DNA from: Rhodamnia argentea
Taxonomy: Eukaryota > Streptophyta > Magnoliopsida > Myrtales > Myrtaceae
Direction: 5' to 3'
DNA: 64,000 nt
Assembly: GCF_020921035.1 (NCBI RefSeq)
Contig: NC_063151.1
Location: 6,448,001 to 6,512,000, forward strand
Below are positions 1 to 12,132 of this stretch, piece by piece; position 1 is the stretch's first letter, and the number at the start of each line of letters is the position of its first letter. Position numbers and translations under genes: made by a program. The notes beneath the pieces were generated by a model. That model saw only the letters and a list, made by a program, of their open reading frames with translations, was not told where the DNA came from and made no database searches.

Positions 1-405
1 ATTTTGCGTGAAAGTCCAATACATCAGAGTAATAAACAAAAACTAGCCTCTAATCTTTCATTAAAACGACCTAGCATCTGAATCTGTGAGAAAAATATGA
101 TGCCATCACAGCGGCAACTACTACAGTATGGATGGCATAGTCTGTGAACAATAAAAGTCATGCCTATTAATGGCGCTGCCAGTTCAAAGTAACTTGTTTG
201 CTCTTTTTCTTTTGTTTTTATTTTTTTGTTTGGGGGGCTTTCCCTGCCGCGGGGGGAGGAGGGGAGGAAGGGGTTGGTTGTTAGGGTGACTATTAAATGG
301 ACTGCTTTCACTCTATGACAATATATCCAGCCATTTTGATGTCTTCCGCACCATCTTATGCTTTCTACAATAATTTCACATCATATGAGATGGTTTTATT
401 TGCAG

Positions 406-1373
406 AAGAGGCAAGTCCAATCCAATTCTAAGAGCCGAAGTGAGAAGTTCAACCCCCATCCTGAAGAAGTTGCTTCTGGCTTCCCCATCGATCCACCAAG
501 ACCATCACAAGTAGCAGAAAGTGGCATTGATTCTCAAGGACATCCTCACAAGAGGGCCTCTCATTCTGGGCCATTGTCTCAGAGGGCTGCATGGGCAAAG
601 GAGGGAAAAAGACATGATGATGCTTCAAAAAGTTTTGCTGGTGCTGACCACCAAGTCGTTGCAGGTATATCAACTGCAAGGAGGAGTTTCCTATCGGAGG
701 ATCGAAGAGAAAGGTCCGGCCCTTCACGTTCTGAAGTTCCCAAACTGATTGGGAGGTTTCCAGGATCCTTCAAGGAGGCCACTGAGTCCTTGATCCAGCA
801 GGATCAGAAGAATCACATCCCAGCTTTAACTGGTTCACGCCATAACGAAGATGGAAGAACCAGTGACAAAGATCCCATTATTGTGAGTAGTTGAACTGCT
901 ATCATGTTCTCTCTATACAATCATTCTGGTTTCACTACACTTCTGGTCTATGATGAATTTTGGTCTTCGTAGCTTCATAATCGAGAAATCCAAATGTTTT
1001 GAACCGACTTTTGTTAATGTATATATTCCAATGTCTAAAGTGGTTTTTGTCGTGTCTTAAAAGTGTAATAATTAGATTGCTTGATGTTCGAAATTTCAGT
1101 TGCCTGCATTCTTATGCAACATTGGTAACTATGTCTTAACTTCTTTTTTTCCCATATTGATAATAGCTCGGCTACGGGTCGAAGGGCCACAAAATTCACT
1201 ACTCTGGGCCATTGCTAGTACCGTCAGGCAATACGGACCAGATGCTGAGAGATCATGATCGCCACATCCAAGAGGCTTCCAGAAGAGCACGTATAGACAA
1301 GGCAAAGGCCAGAAAGATTCAAGTCGATGGGAATCAGATATTGGCCAGTTCGTTATTTGTTTCTGGTCGTTAA
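406..1373 (+). CDS. CDK-like (CRK-type) serine/threonine kinase, C-terminal two exons (5' partial)
   Basis: These are the last two coding exons of a kinase gene whose catalytic domain lies off the left edge. Exon n-1 is 406-882, after a TTTGCAG acceptor and before GTGAGT. The last exon is 1167-1373, after ATAATAG and ending in TAA. The intron is phase 0, and the exons give 159 + 68 = 227 residues. I see no kinase-domain motif here. The peptide is the Ser/Arg-rich tail typical of plant CRK/CDKC-like kinases of the At1g54610/At1g09600 group: SEKFNPHPEE, GFPIDPPRP, HSGPLSQRAAWAK, and near the end KIHYSGPLLVPSG followed by DQML-DHDR-IQEA-RRAR. Family members often have N-myristoylation sites, which cannot be checked here. 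Positions 1-405 are read as the preceding intron. Family assignment is firm; the particular paralogue is not. Confidence 0.85.
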
Positions 1374-2524
1374 TTTGGACAGGTTTTAGCAGTCAATAAC
1401 GAGAAGCATTATCTTAGGTTGCTGAAGTATCAGATTAGAAGTTTTTTTGTAAATGTGTTCGTGCATATATGTTCTCGGGCTATTTTTGGTTCGAATAGTA
1501 GCCGAGAAATCTGTATTGCTGTTTAACACGTGTAATCTCATTCTACTCCGTGATTGTAACATCCTCCAGATAATTCATTCTTGTAGAGAGATTGGCAGCC
1601 ATAAGCTGCGTAGCTTTGTATCTATATGGTTCGCAGAACTTGGCCCTCATATGCTGTCTAGGCACAGAATGTTTCTAGTGCTAGCACAAGAGCTGAAAGC
1701 AGAAGTCAGACTGATAATTTTCTCTACTTCTGTTTAGAACCTGATATAAGACTACACCGACTCAAACTAATGTAATGAGGTTCTTTAACAATAAACGCGA
1801 CTCAAGCAATGAGTGACTGTCAGGGTTAGAACAATCCTCACTTCGAGCAATGAGTGAGCAATCAAAACTCTGCATTTAGCAACTGACATTTAGCAATGGC
1901 CTATTCCTAATATGATTATCCTTATCATTGCACCGAAAAGTCCACAGGGGCACAGGTTGCCATCCTGTGATACCGCGTAAACTTTTTTGAACAGGAGATT
2001 GACATCAGTATTTTCTTTCAGATACTGTCATACGATGCGCTCAATGCAAGTCTCGAAATAACAATTTATGCTTTTCATGGAATTAAATGCTCAGGAATGC
2101 TTCAGCAAAACTATGTTCTCCCCCAAATTGAGATGGAAAAAGTTTGTCTTCCCTTCCAGGACCATCGATTTCAATGTCATTCACTAGCAGTAAAATAATA
2201 CAGTTTCAAAATCCTCTGCAGGCTAAGGCTGCATTATCCCTAGAACCTCGTAGAAATCATTACACATAAATATTATAGAATCTGTATAGCTCTATCGAAA
2301 TGTAACCTACAAAAACAGGTGTTTGCGAGGCAATGTGTAATAGTAGCGGTAGCTACGAGCCTAGTTAATATAGGATGCCACTGGTAGTGGTAGAGACTTC
2401 AGATCTAGCCAAAGTTCCAAAACGCTTCCCTTCCAACAAAGTCGTTCCAAGAAATCAGCTTCGCATTTTTCAGTCTCCTCTCTTATCATGACTCCCATAG
2501 GAAACCAAGAATTGTTTCTGATAT
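1374..2524. other. Convergent 3' intergenic region between the kinase and GT14 genes
   Basis: This holds the 3' UTR of the kinase on the plus strand and the 3' UTR of the GT14 gene on the minus strand. No coding exon was recognised. A 94-codon open frame at 1453-1737 has no family resemblance and follows directly on the kinase stop, so it is treated as 3' UTR. Confidence 0.6.
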
Positions 2525-3637
2525 CTATTTACACTGATCTTGACCAAGCTTAGCTGCCATGATTAGCTTCGCAATCAGAACGCGGAGCCTTTGAGCTCCA
2601 GGACCGGGTTTAAGCTTTGTGGGATTCCCAACCTCCGAACACTTTGGTTTGCCAGAGCACCAACCACCAGGGGTGAAACCGCCCTTCTTTCGGCCAAGTA
2701 ATTCCTTATCGATCCTATCCAGGATGGTGTCATCTTGCTTAAACTTCCGTGCAAAGGCGGCCCCGCTTGAAATCATTTTGCTCGTATCGTTAATAGTGAG
2801 TGTGTGTGGATGCTGCTTTGGAGGATTGTCCCAGGAAATGTAATGCAGATCATGGTTGACAGCAGTCTGAACAAACTCGGGAACGTTGCAAATGACGGTC
2901 TGGAAGTACCCTTCAGGAGAAGAGACGAAATTCGTGTAGTACATGAGCAGGGTCCTTGGCAGATTATCCCAACCCCAGATGCAGTACTCCACGAATGATC
3001 GCGAGAGGACCATCCATGCCGAACCTGCAATCAAATTTGGAGGGTGAAATGGTACCACAAATACGGAGCTTGTGATGAAATAGTACCGCAAATCTGAAAC
3101 CAATGCCAGAGACCTGAATTTGACGTTTCAAAATGCCAAAACACTTTTAAAGCTTCACTTACATAGTTAGGAAAAAAAAAAAAAAAAAGGAAACTAGTTA
3201 GTCTATTTGCCATGTCAAGAAAGTGTAGCACACTCACCGATGAGCACAAGATGCAACTAAGTCCATTAGCTGTCACAGCATATGACAAAGTAGAATCTAC
3301 TTGTTTGGCTTATACGATCAACCAAATCGTTATAGCATCGGTGAACTGCGATCTATACCAAAGCAAGCTCACGAGACCACATCTTAGTTAAACATGGGGA
3401 CATCATGCAACTTGGGAGGAGGATAAGATGCAATATTTGCTATTGAAGACCATAAGGAACATTACGAATTCGACAATGTTCCATCAGGGCAACTCCATTT
3501 TGGTTGGCAACTATGAAATTCTCACTTTCAACATCCTCCCGAAAAGGATAGGAGAGAAAACATATCAGATGGGATATAGGCTAACTTCCGGAGAAACAAG
3601 AATGAGTTTTGATCCACCGCCCCCAACAGCAAAGGAA

Positions 3638-3685
<48 letters not shown>

Positions 3686-4714
3686 GATTATGTTGTCACT
3701 AACCAGTAAACAGTTTAAATGCTGTTGGCAAAGTTCTTCTAGGAGTGACCCAAAATATATCTGATTTCGTTGACTTGTATAAACCAGGGTCTACCATCAA
3801 AGGCATGGCTCGTTTATCCCTGGTTGGAAACAACCAAATACAATATCAGACCATTACTTCCTAGTATTTGCATCTACAAGTGTGTGCCACTCACGCACGC
3901 ACGCACACACAGGGAGGGAGGGAGGGAGGGAGGGAGGGAGAGCTCACTCTTTCCAACCTAGCTGGCTCGTGTGCTCGATGAAATTCAGGTTTCGGTTCAA
4001 ATTGGAAAATGCATACAGTAAATCTGCAAATCACAAATGAATCAAACAGTCAATCAGCCGTTCTAAGACATCTCATTATCCACCATGACCCTCAAACAAG
4101 CAGTAGACGCATGACAAAGACTAACCATCTTGAGTCACGAGAGGATAATCCGAAGCACTGAGGTTGATGAACCAATCCCAGTCCTTACTCCTCTTCAGAA
4201 GAATGGCACAGGCATGAAGGGTATTAGCAACCATGGTCGGTCCTCTGTAGGTAACGATGTTTGCTTTGGTCGTCATGTGAACATTCCCAACTTTGGAAAA
4301 TAGTGGATCCTTTTCTACCCTCGAAGCAAGCTCCAGTCTCTCCTCTGCCGGCGACTCGAGGTCCAAATGGACTACATACTGGTTCAATGGATGATAAAGC
4401 GCATGAAGAGTTCTCCAGAGTTTATCCAAATCGCCTCTTGAACCAGAAATCAGATATGCAAAACGAGGAACTCCAGGAGCAGGAGGCGGTGGCGATTGGG
4501 AAACCTTGCTCTCAGCAAAAACGGGGTTCGTTTGGTTTGTGGATAGACGGGACGGGAAAATCGAGAAGATTGAATTGATTGTATGGAGTGAAGAAACAAG
4601 ACCCATGTTTAAGGAAGTGGCAAGAAGAAAGATGCATAGCACAGAGCTTACAACAAGCGGGAAGACCCATTTCTTCTCCATATTTAACGAACCCATCAAG
4701 GGCGAAACTTTCAT
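2525..4714 (-). CDS. GT14 family glycosyltransferase (Core-2/I-branching, GlcAT14-like)
   Basis: Four exons on the minus strand: 4714-4126, 4023-3948, 3819-3704 and 3024-2525. Phases are 1, 2 and 1, and all introns are GT-AG. The two short middle exons were found by joining phase-compatible segments that complete the conserved family block; the product is 426 aa, normal for the family. It is a type II Golgi membrane protein, with a short cytosolic tail, a membrane anchor at about residues 16-38 and a proline-rich stem. The GT14 catalytic domain follows, with the motifs YLISGSRGD, FINLSASDYPL, NFIEHTS, VDPGLY and SAWMVLSR near residue 262. Plant GT14 enzymes add beta-glucuronic acid to arabinogalactan-protein glycans; that activity is inferred from the family. 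Methionines 1, 7 and 12 are all possible starts. Introns 2 and 3 carry microsatellites close to their 5' splice sites. Confidence 0.92.
3641..3683. repeat. (GA)n microsatellite in GT14 intron 3
   Basis: About 21 perfect GA units. On the transcribed strand this is (CT)n starting about 20 nt after the 5' splice site of intron 3 (GTTAGT at 3703-3698). Confidence 0.97.
3911..3940. repeat. (GGGA)n repeat in GT14 intron 2
   Basis: Seven or more tandem GGGA units on the plus strand, next to a CA/ACGC-rich tract at about 3892-3909. It lies within the 128-nt intron 2, starting less than 10 nt after its GTGAGC donor (3947-3942). The G-runs could form a quadruplex on the non-transcribed-message strand. 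Confidence 0.95.
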
Positions 4715-5935
4715 TGATTCACATCCGTGTTCATCACATCCCAGTTTCTGTCAGACAACACATCTAATCGGTGGAAGCCGGATCAAAGAGCAAACAGCTA
4801 CTAACATAGAGCTAAACCAGCAAATTTAAGGCTACAAACCTTCCTCAGAAAGATCTCCAGATTTCGGACACAGGAGTTAAATTTATCCCCAATCAGCACA
4901 GCACCTGTCAAAAATAACATTCCATATCTGAATCTTGTTGAGAGTGAAGGTTTCACGGGAAAACTAACGTAAGCATTAGAATAACTTCAAATTGCCCATC
5001 ACGATGTTCAGCATCATTATATTAAGTGGGACACGTCAATTAATATTATCATTAAGGACAAACTATGCATCAAGAAAATCGACGACTTGCCTGCACAAGG
5101 AATCAAAGTAGAAATATTAAATAAAGAGAAAAAAAAAAACAGAACAAGATTAATTGAATCCTTGCCATCGGTTATTTAATTAGTTTTTGACGTTCAAACG
5201 AGCCCCCATTGAAAGTGACAAAATTAATGCCAACCCAATGCCGTATCTTTAATAATCTTGATAAGGGAACAACACAGTTTGTCAATCCGGCTCCTCGCAA
5301 AATCCTTCCTTTAATAATCCCCACATCTGGAGATGACGAAAACGAAGTCATCGTCCGGAATTAACCAGGACCCGTGCTCACCAAAACGTTAAACAACAGC
5401 AGATCCACCCGAAAGAGGAAAAAGAAACGGAGCCCAGATCCCAAAATACGAATCTTTGCATCACCCGAATCGAAAACTAGAGAGGCCCATCCAGTGGCGA
5501 GCTGGAGCAAAAGGGCAGAGTCGTCGACGAACAGAGCTCAGCTAGAGCTCGGAACGCGTCGGAGAAGAGGAAAAGGGACAGAAACGCGAAAGAGGTGAAT
5601 GAAGACTTACGGTTTCAGACGCAAGTGACCAAGTGAAAGAGAGCATGCAGATCAGTTCCCCGAAAAACACAAGTAAAACGAGATCGAGGAATTGGGATTA
5701 AAGAAACAGAGCTTGGGATGTGAGAACAGATACCTGTTTTCCGCCGAGAGCCGTGTGTACACGTCCACAGATAGAGAGAGAGGGGAAGCAAGAGAGAGAA
5801 AATAAAAAATGGCGAAAAACAAGATTCAGAGAGAGAGAGAGAGAAGAGGGAGGCGACGGGAAAAGTAGCAGAGCAAAGGAGAAAGATTGTATTTTGCAAA
5901 CAAAGATCAAGAATTCGGTCTAACCAACCAATCAA
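4715..5935 (-). promoter_or_regulatory. Leader and promoter region of the GT14 gene
   Basis: The minus strand here is CT-rich at about 5770-5850, typical of plant 5' leaders. It has candidate leader-intron signals: donors near 5733 (AACAG|GTATCT) and 5611 (AAACC|GTAAGT), and acceptors near 4904 (TTTTTGACAG) and 4753 (TCTGACAG). This suggests one or two 5' UTR introns with alternative donors. No coding exon was found. The exact transcription start cannot be read. Confidence 0.4.
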
Positions 5936-7605
5936 AATCGAGCTAAATGCCTATCTTGATCAAATTTTTTTCCTTCAAAATCTCTCGCTTGTAATTCAAT
6001 AATTTCTCGACCCGATTACATTTCACACATAAAAAGATTTCAAAATCGAACATCACCCTTCAAAACATACAAAAAAAAAAAGACAAAAATTGAAAAAGGT
6101 GGAAGAAAATGAGGGACGTGCCGAACGAGTTGTTTGGTGAGTTGTTAAGAATTCCCTCCATCGTGGGGGTTATTATAATAACAAAGCGAGCGACATGATT
6201 GAGTAGGTACCGGGGCTCCGACTTATATTCTCGTTCCGGATTCTCGGGTCGGTCGGCCGTTACTATTGTTATTCAATTCGATGACGCAAAAATTCCATTT
6301 CTTCCTACCGCCGGCTCCGTTACTCAAACAGTGTGAACTAACGGAAACATGTTGGAAAAACCAGACCGGACTAGTTCCGACCCACCAAAAAAAAAAAAAA
6401 GGAGAAGAAAGAAATGCAGAGACTAGACTTTCTACAGATTAATGCGTGAGACGCAGTTCCAAAACAAGAGGGGAAGTCAAGGCCGAGTTTAGAATTGAAT
6501 CTAGGGCTTTCCAAATTTGACCGAAGGCATGGAGCATGGACCACACCGTAGGCTTGGTGTTGGTGGGAAGGGAATGTTAGATTTTATGCAAAAACATCGA
6601 TGTCAAAAATAGAAACCCCGGAGACGATCGGATAAACACATCAGCGGCTCCTTGAGAATCCATCTTGCGGCGGTTAGCGGTTGTTGAATCATACAAGAGT
6701 TAAAAACGATTCTTGACGGGGTCGGGACTTGAAGGGTTTGTCTATGTCATATCGTATGGCAGTTTGACTATATAACAACGCCAATTATACATGACGTCGT
6801 ATTTAAGCCACCTATCTAGATTTAGCTCACGGCTAAAAAAAAGGCTTAAAGGATGTGTATATATATCACGATTTAAGGTAAATCTATTTGGAAGAGTCTC
6901 CCTCACCATTGTTAATAACATGTGAATAAGATTTGCAAGCGTGGTATTTACTATTTAGCCTTACCTTTACTTGGAACCGTCAGCTTCTGATATCATTTTT
7001 ATTTAACTTGTAGTACCTTTCAAGGGAATGAAGAACGTATAAATATAAGCACGTAATCATATATCTTTGGATGTTTATTATAGTGCTTAAATGTCGGTAT
7101 AATTCTTCTCTACGGAGCGAATCGACAGACGGATTTATAAAAGGGTTTTGAATAGGAGCGGCCGGTTTCCGGTCTGTCTTTGCTCGCTCCTTTTTTTCAA
7201 AGCGCCTCGAAAAATGAAGATTCAGTAGGTCGATTGGACATGCACTCGTCAAGCCCATCCTTATTGTTAAAATAGCAGATCTCCCGTGAAAGTTAAGGGT
7301 GCGCACGAACCTAAATTAGACAATGACATTGTTAGGGCAACGAGGGGCTGTAATGTCATATATGTCCAGCAGCTTATCAACCTCCATTGCATACCTGAAT
7401 TAGAGCACGTCTAATTAAACGGAACTTCTTTCTTTAATCAATATAATACCATTCCCTGTACTTCTTACCTATCATTCTACGAACTAACAAAATAGGGTTT
7501 GACAAATCTCCCCTTCAATTTTCTTTTCCTTTTTTGTTTAGAAAAATTGGGCTTCACGAATTATTATTATTATTGCTGTCGTGGTCATGGTCGTCGTCAT
7601 ATATT

Positions 7606-7610
<5 letters not shown>

Positions 7611-7639
<29 letters not shown>

Positions 7640-7642
7640 TGT
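7611..7642. repeat. (ATGT)n microsatellite
   Basis: About eight tandem ATGT units, next to ATT/TCG-rich low-complexity sequence. Confidence 0.95.
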
Positions 7643-7879
7643 GTCTGTATGGTCTGAGGCTTCATGAATTATTGAATGCGTTGAAATTTGCCACCGGAAA
7701 ATTTGTCGGCCGAAGCACCCCCATTAATTCCACGTGGGAAACGACATCTCCTTTCTTTGTCTGCGCGTTCTTCGAGGACTCCGGGATCCGCCATTCAAAA
7801 GCACCTTTTAATACCAGAAAAAGTCCACGCTCGCACAATTTAAATGGGAAAAGGCTTATTTCATATGAATTTTTTTAAG

Positions 7880-8369
7880 AATTAATACCACGAAAAATCT
7901 TAAACTGATATACTTATAATAAATTTACCTTAAATTATTTATATTTGTGATAAATTCACCCTCAACCGATATAAGCGTGATAAATTTATCATTCATTAAT
8001 TTTTCGTTAAATCTTACCGTCATATTATTAAGTTGGATATCATGTGACGGTTCACGGGTACCGGTTTGAAATTCTTACCCTCTATTTGCCACATATTTAT
8101 CAATTTGGGATTTTTCGTGATATTAATCCAGTTTAACGGATGATAAATTTGTCACATGTGTACGGGTTTTGGGTTTTTCTTGATAAAAAAAATTAGTTTA
8201 TGGTAAATTTATCACAAACGTACCAGTTTGAAATTTTTGATAGTAAAAAAAATAATTTAAGGTAAATTTATCACAGGTATATCGATTTAGGATTTTTTAT
8301 GGTAAAAAAAATAGTTTGGAGTAAATTTGTCATATGTGTATCAATTTGAGATTTTTCATGGTACTAACC
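7880..8369. mobile_element. Fold-back element family A, copy 1
   Basis: Begins near AATTAATACC followed by ACGAAAAATC, and ends with GATTTTTCATGGTACTAACC, its inverse complement. Both arms are built of degenerate units of about 63 bp, each with a core like AAATTTATCACA..GTAC followed by GGTTTGGGATTTTT and an A-run. The left arm runs in the opposite orientation to the right arm around a non-repeat centre at about 8000-8060. It has no coding capacity. Related copies lie at 24059-24528, 33133-33647 and, truncated, at 53862-54187. Confidence 0.75.
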
Positions 8370-9345
8370 ATCTTTTTAATAATCGTAAAGTGCATTATTT
8401 TACAATATGTCGGTTTATTTTTTTTTTCGGTGTACAATCAATAATTTAGCAATAAAAACGTCACACAAGAGTCTCGACTATACTCCTAGGCTCCTAGCAC
8501 GATACGTATCACATGTACATTGAGCTAATTTGCGCTGCCGTATGAATAGGGAGGACCACAACGGGTGCAAGTCCAAGTCCCGAGGACGACTTGGCGAGAG
8601 ACGTCTCTTTGCGCCCTCAATCAATAGAAAGGTCTAAAATGGCGATTATAAGTTGTGTTAATATAATCAAGACAAGTAGAGAACTTACCGATTTAATTCT
8701 AGAAGAATAATTAAATATCACGTCGGCATTTTAAGCAGCACATGTTTTCTAGAAAGTTTAAACAAATGGGGAGGGTCAATCTAGGCAAGTTATGCAATTT
8801 CCACAGCACCTGCATCAATGTTTAGCAAGGATCAACTCTTTACCGCAGCGTGCGGAAATGAGGAGAGGTGGCCTACATCAATGTTGGACCCTCCTCAATG
8901 GCTGAGGAGGGTGCTTGTCCCGTCGCATCCGCCGTCTAGCCTTTCTCTCATCTTTCTCCAGCATTGTTATACCTTAGCTCGGGGGAATTCATTGGTCATG
9001 AGTTGAGCGTGAATTGTCGCGTCGACGTTCTTGTCAAAACATATTTGTCAGGAAAACCAACGTAAATAAATAAATGTAGAAAGTCGCTATTTTCATCCCC
9101 TTTATTGCTAAAACCACTACCTTTTGTGAAAAATCGACCAAAGTATAATTTAGATAATGGGGATTTATTAAGAAACCATTTGAAGTAATGTTGGCCATTT
9201 TCCATATACTATTATTATTTAACTAATACTTTGGAAATCGACGTATTAAACATCGTATATGTTTAACAATCAATCCTTCCTGCCAACGAAAAACGGTGAA
9301 AGATGCCCCTAGCGTTCTGCATAATTACAAAATTACCAATCAGAG

Positions 9346-10552
9346 AGAGCTCGCCGCCGCCCCCGTTCGCTCTCAAGCCGCAGTTCGCGATTTGGCCGGA
9401 GTCCAGCTCGTCGCCGGCTGCCAACCTCGTCTATCACTCCATCCTTGCTCGCCAAGCTCTCTCTCTCTCTCTCTGCGCGCTGTTCAGGTGATTTTCGTCC
9501 AGCGACTTGGACCTTTTTCAAGCTTCGTTTCTTGCGCCCTGGCGAAGATGAGAGCTTACTGCAAAATTTGTGCAATTTGTCTGTGTTACTTGTGAACCTG
9601 GAAATGCTGAGATTTGAATTGAATGTGGGCGGGTGTTGGTAATCAACGTATAAATGTAAATCCAGCTGATTTTGCTGCGTATTGTCGAAATCAATACCGA
9701 ACATGGGTCTTCTTTTAGTGTTTATACCGTTATCTGCTCTTAGTGTTTGCCCCGAATTTGCTGGTAAAAATGTGTTGATTGCCCAATGCTTCAGATGCCA
9801 GGTAATGGCTGGGCTGCCACCCCTGTGTAATTCGAACTTACTGTGCGATGATCATCTTGGTAAAGAATACCGAGGATTTCAACGTTTCTTTGGTCTCTAG
9901 ACTAGGATCAGCGCTTCGAAGACATCATTTTCTTCTCGGAGGGATTCGGGGTTCGAATCCATGAAACTGTGTATTTGAGAGTAGCAACTGAAGGGTCTTG
10001 TTCGTCCAGGGAGTCGCCGGCACTGATTGCCCCTTCTCACTCTTTTGACCGAATGAAAGTTAAAAATGAAGCTCTTTTGCCTTTTAGTTTCAGTGTCCTT
10101 ACCTCTATTATCTCTGGAAGGATTGTTCTGTCGTGAAGATAAATGATTGGATTGTTGGAATTAGTTGTCCTGTCATTTTTCACTCGGCCACCGGTTGGCT
10201 GTGACGACTCAGTATGCATCCTTTAGCTTTGGAGTAAGTCCTCCAAAAGAAAAAATATGCAACGTGAACCCAGAAACATTGATTACCTGAGACGAGTTGT
10301 CAATTGACATGGTATCTGTTTCCAAGGATTGGTTAGAATAGGTTATTCTCCTGCTTAGTATTGGCCACCTTGCCCAGGGGCTCTGAACCCAAGTCATTGT
10401 TTAACAATGCTGCTAAACATGTTTTTTTTCCCCTGTGAACTTTATCAGGTTTTCTTCCTACAGGCTACTCTTTATAATCCTTCACATTAAGTACAAGCAA
10501 TTGCTTGGCTTGGGTTTGGGGAGTTGATCCTCTAGCAAGCTAGTAGTCGGGA
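9346..10552 (+). promoter_or_regulatory. Leader exon and leader intron of the 95-aa membrane-protein gene
   Basis: A CT-rich leader ends with TGTTCAG|GTGATT at 9487/9488, and a matching acceptor CTTCCTACAG ends at 10463. This leaves an untranslated exon, an intron of about 976 nt and a short second leader segment before the ATG at 10553. This is inferred from splice signals and the absence of another start. Confidence 0.45.
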
Positions 10553-11365
10553 ATGGGAACTGAAGAACCGAAAGACCCTTTGAAGGGGATGGACTGGAAG
10601 GCCATCGGCAGTGACCTACAAAAGGATCCTTCTGCCAAACCAATTGTAAAGAAGCGATTGCCAAGGAAGATTAGGCAAATACCAGACTACTATTTTCTTC
10701 CTCGAAGATCTTTGCCCTCAACTGTTGCCCTTTACGGGGCATGCGTTGCTGGTGGGATTGGTGCTGGAATGCTGCTGGAGGCATGGATAAACAAGAAAGT
10801 CAAAGGTGAGTGATATTTCATTTGATTTGTTCTTTTTATCACAGACGCTCAGATCAGACAATCCTGGTTCTAATTTCCATAATTTCATTGGAAACAATAA
10901 TTTTACGGACTAAGGAACATCCTGCCACAATGTGGAATCTAGTCTGGAGCCTCTTTCTGTCAAAGGACCTCATCTCTTTGCACTTGATGTATGGAACTTA
11001 GCGGGTTTGCTCTTGAATGATGTAAGTCTTAAACAAGAAAATTGGACGGTGATAAGGACTTGCTTTCTTTGTGAGGCATTGCATAAGAACATGTATCACT
11101 AGAATTGAGTATTTCCAAGACTTTGTGGTCCTTTTAGACTACATTGCTGTCGAGACGATTCTTATGAGGCAGATGTTCTGCTTTCAAATGCTTGAAGTGG
11201 TCTCAGTCGTCAGATGGTAACAACTTTCTATGGACGTGTACTTGTGTACATATTATGTTCTTGTCCATCCAGCAAATTTGTCGTGCCCTCTGCACAATGG
11301 AGTAATTGCTATTTTACTATGACATTGCAGAGGATGGAGGCGTAATTTGGGAGTTCGACAAGTAG
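10553..11365 (+). CDS. Small single-pass membrane protein of unknown function (95 aa)
   Basis: Two exons: 10553-10805 (donor G|GTGAGT) and 11331-11365 (acceptor GACATTGCAG), joined in phase 1. The second exon supplies only the last 11 residues and ends in TAG. The N-terminal half is charged and lysine-rich (EEPKDPLKGMDW, KKRLPRKIRQIPDYYFLPRR). It is followed by one hydrophobic, glycine-rich segment at about residues 58-77 (YGACVAGGIGAGMLLEAWI) and a short tail ending WEFDK. I believe the protein is conserved across land plants but cannot name it. The basic segment before a Gly-rich helix would fit an organelle inner-membrane or small complex subunit, but that is a guess. The coherent exon pair, the aromatic/proline motifs and the leader intron support a real gene. 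Confidence 0.75.
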
Positions 11366-12132
11366 AGGCACTGTGGCATGCTTGCTTGGCAGATTAATCA
11401 ACACGGTAGAGACCATGCATGAAGTGTAAAGTGGTTCTACCTCATGTGAAGCTGATCATGTGGAGGGTACATGATTCAGGGGTTTCTTCTGACTAATGGA
11501 GTTACAATAACAGGATTCTGAGATCTACCTGGCAGAGAAGTTGGTCCTTCATGCACACCAAGTTATTATGGACTGTGGTCGTCATTGGTCAGTATTTTCT
11601 TGCCATAATCACAATACCTTGAGCAGGACAATATGGAGGGGATTACGAAAATAATACCCAAGTCGAGACACGGCGCAAAGAATCTCCACTTAAGTACTCG
11701 TTCTAGGAGTTTTGATCCTCATGCTTTTGCCCGAGTAGTTACTAGCATGGCTGTGATGGTGTGACGTCTGGCGATTGCTGAGCCATATATAAAAGCTTCT
11801 CCTATCAATGCTACTGCTTCCATATGAATGTATGCTTGTCTGTTTCTCAAAAAGAACATGTCCCGTGGGTCCTTCGGATTAATGGGTTCACATTAATCTA
11901 CCTGCACTCACCGTCCAACGTCCATCACCGACACATTAATGAGTTGGAGGTTTGGTGCAATCTTCACCTCCTAGCTCCCTCCCATTATGATGCAGTTGTC
12001 CGGTCTCATCTCATGTGCACTGTTTCTCAACCAGAATTACCTCTTTTCTCAATGGATCAGTCTAATCTCAATGAACTTCCCATGAATAAGCAAGTTTCCT
12101 TCTTTGGGAAAAGAAGATTGCTATCATTGTGA

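Larger units (their letters stand above)
5936..9345. other. Intergenic region, no gene seen
   Basis: AT-rich DNA without recognisable coding exons. It contains an ATGT microsatellite (about 7611-7642) and fold-back element A1 (7880-8369). Short open frames here match no family known to me and show no splice-phase logic. Confidence 0.6.

Noticed and set aside
9935-9970. GGGTTCGAATCC resembling a tRNA T-arm (B box)
   Set aside because: No matching acceptor stem, D-arm or A box upstream and no balanced T-stem. It lies in the leader intron of the 95-aa protein gene and appears coincidental.
11824-12132. 102-codon open frame on the plus strand
   Set aside because: No recognisable domain, no splice signals at useful phase and composition like its non-coding surroundings.
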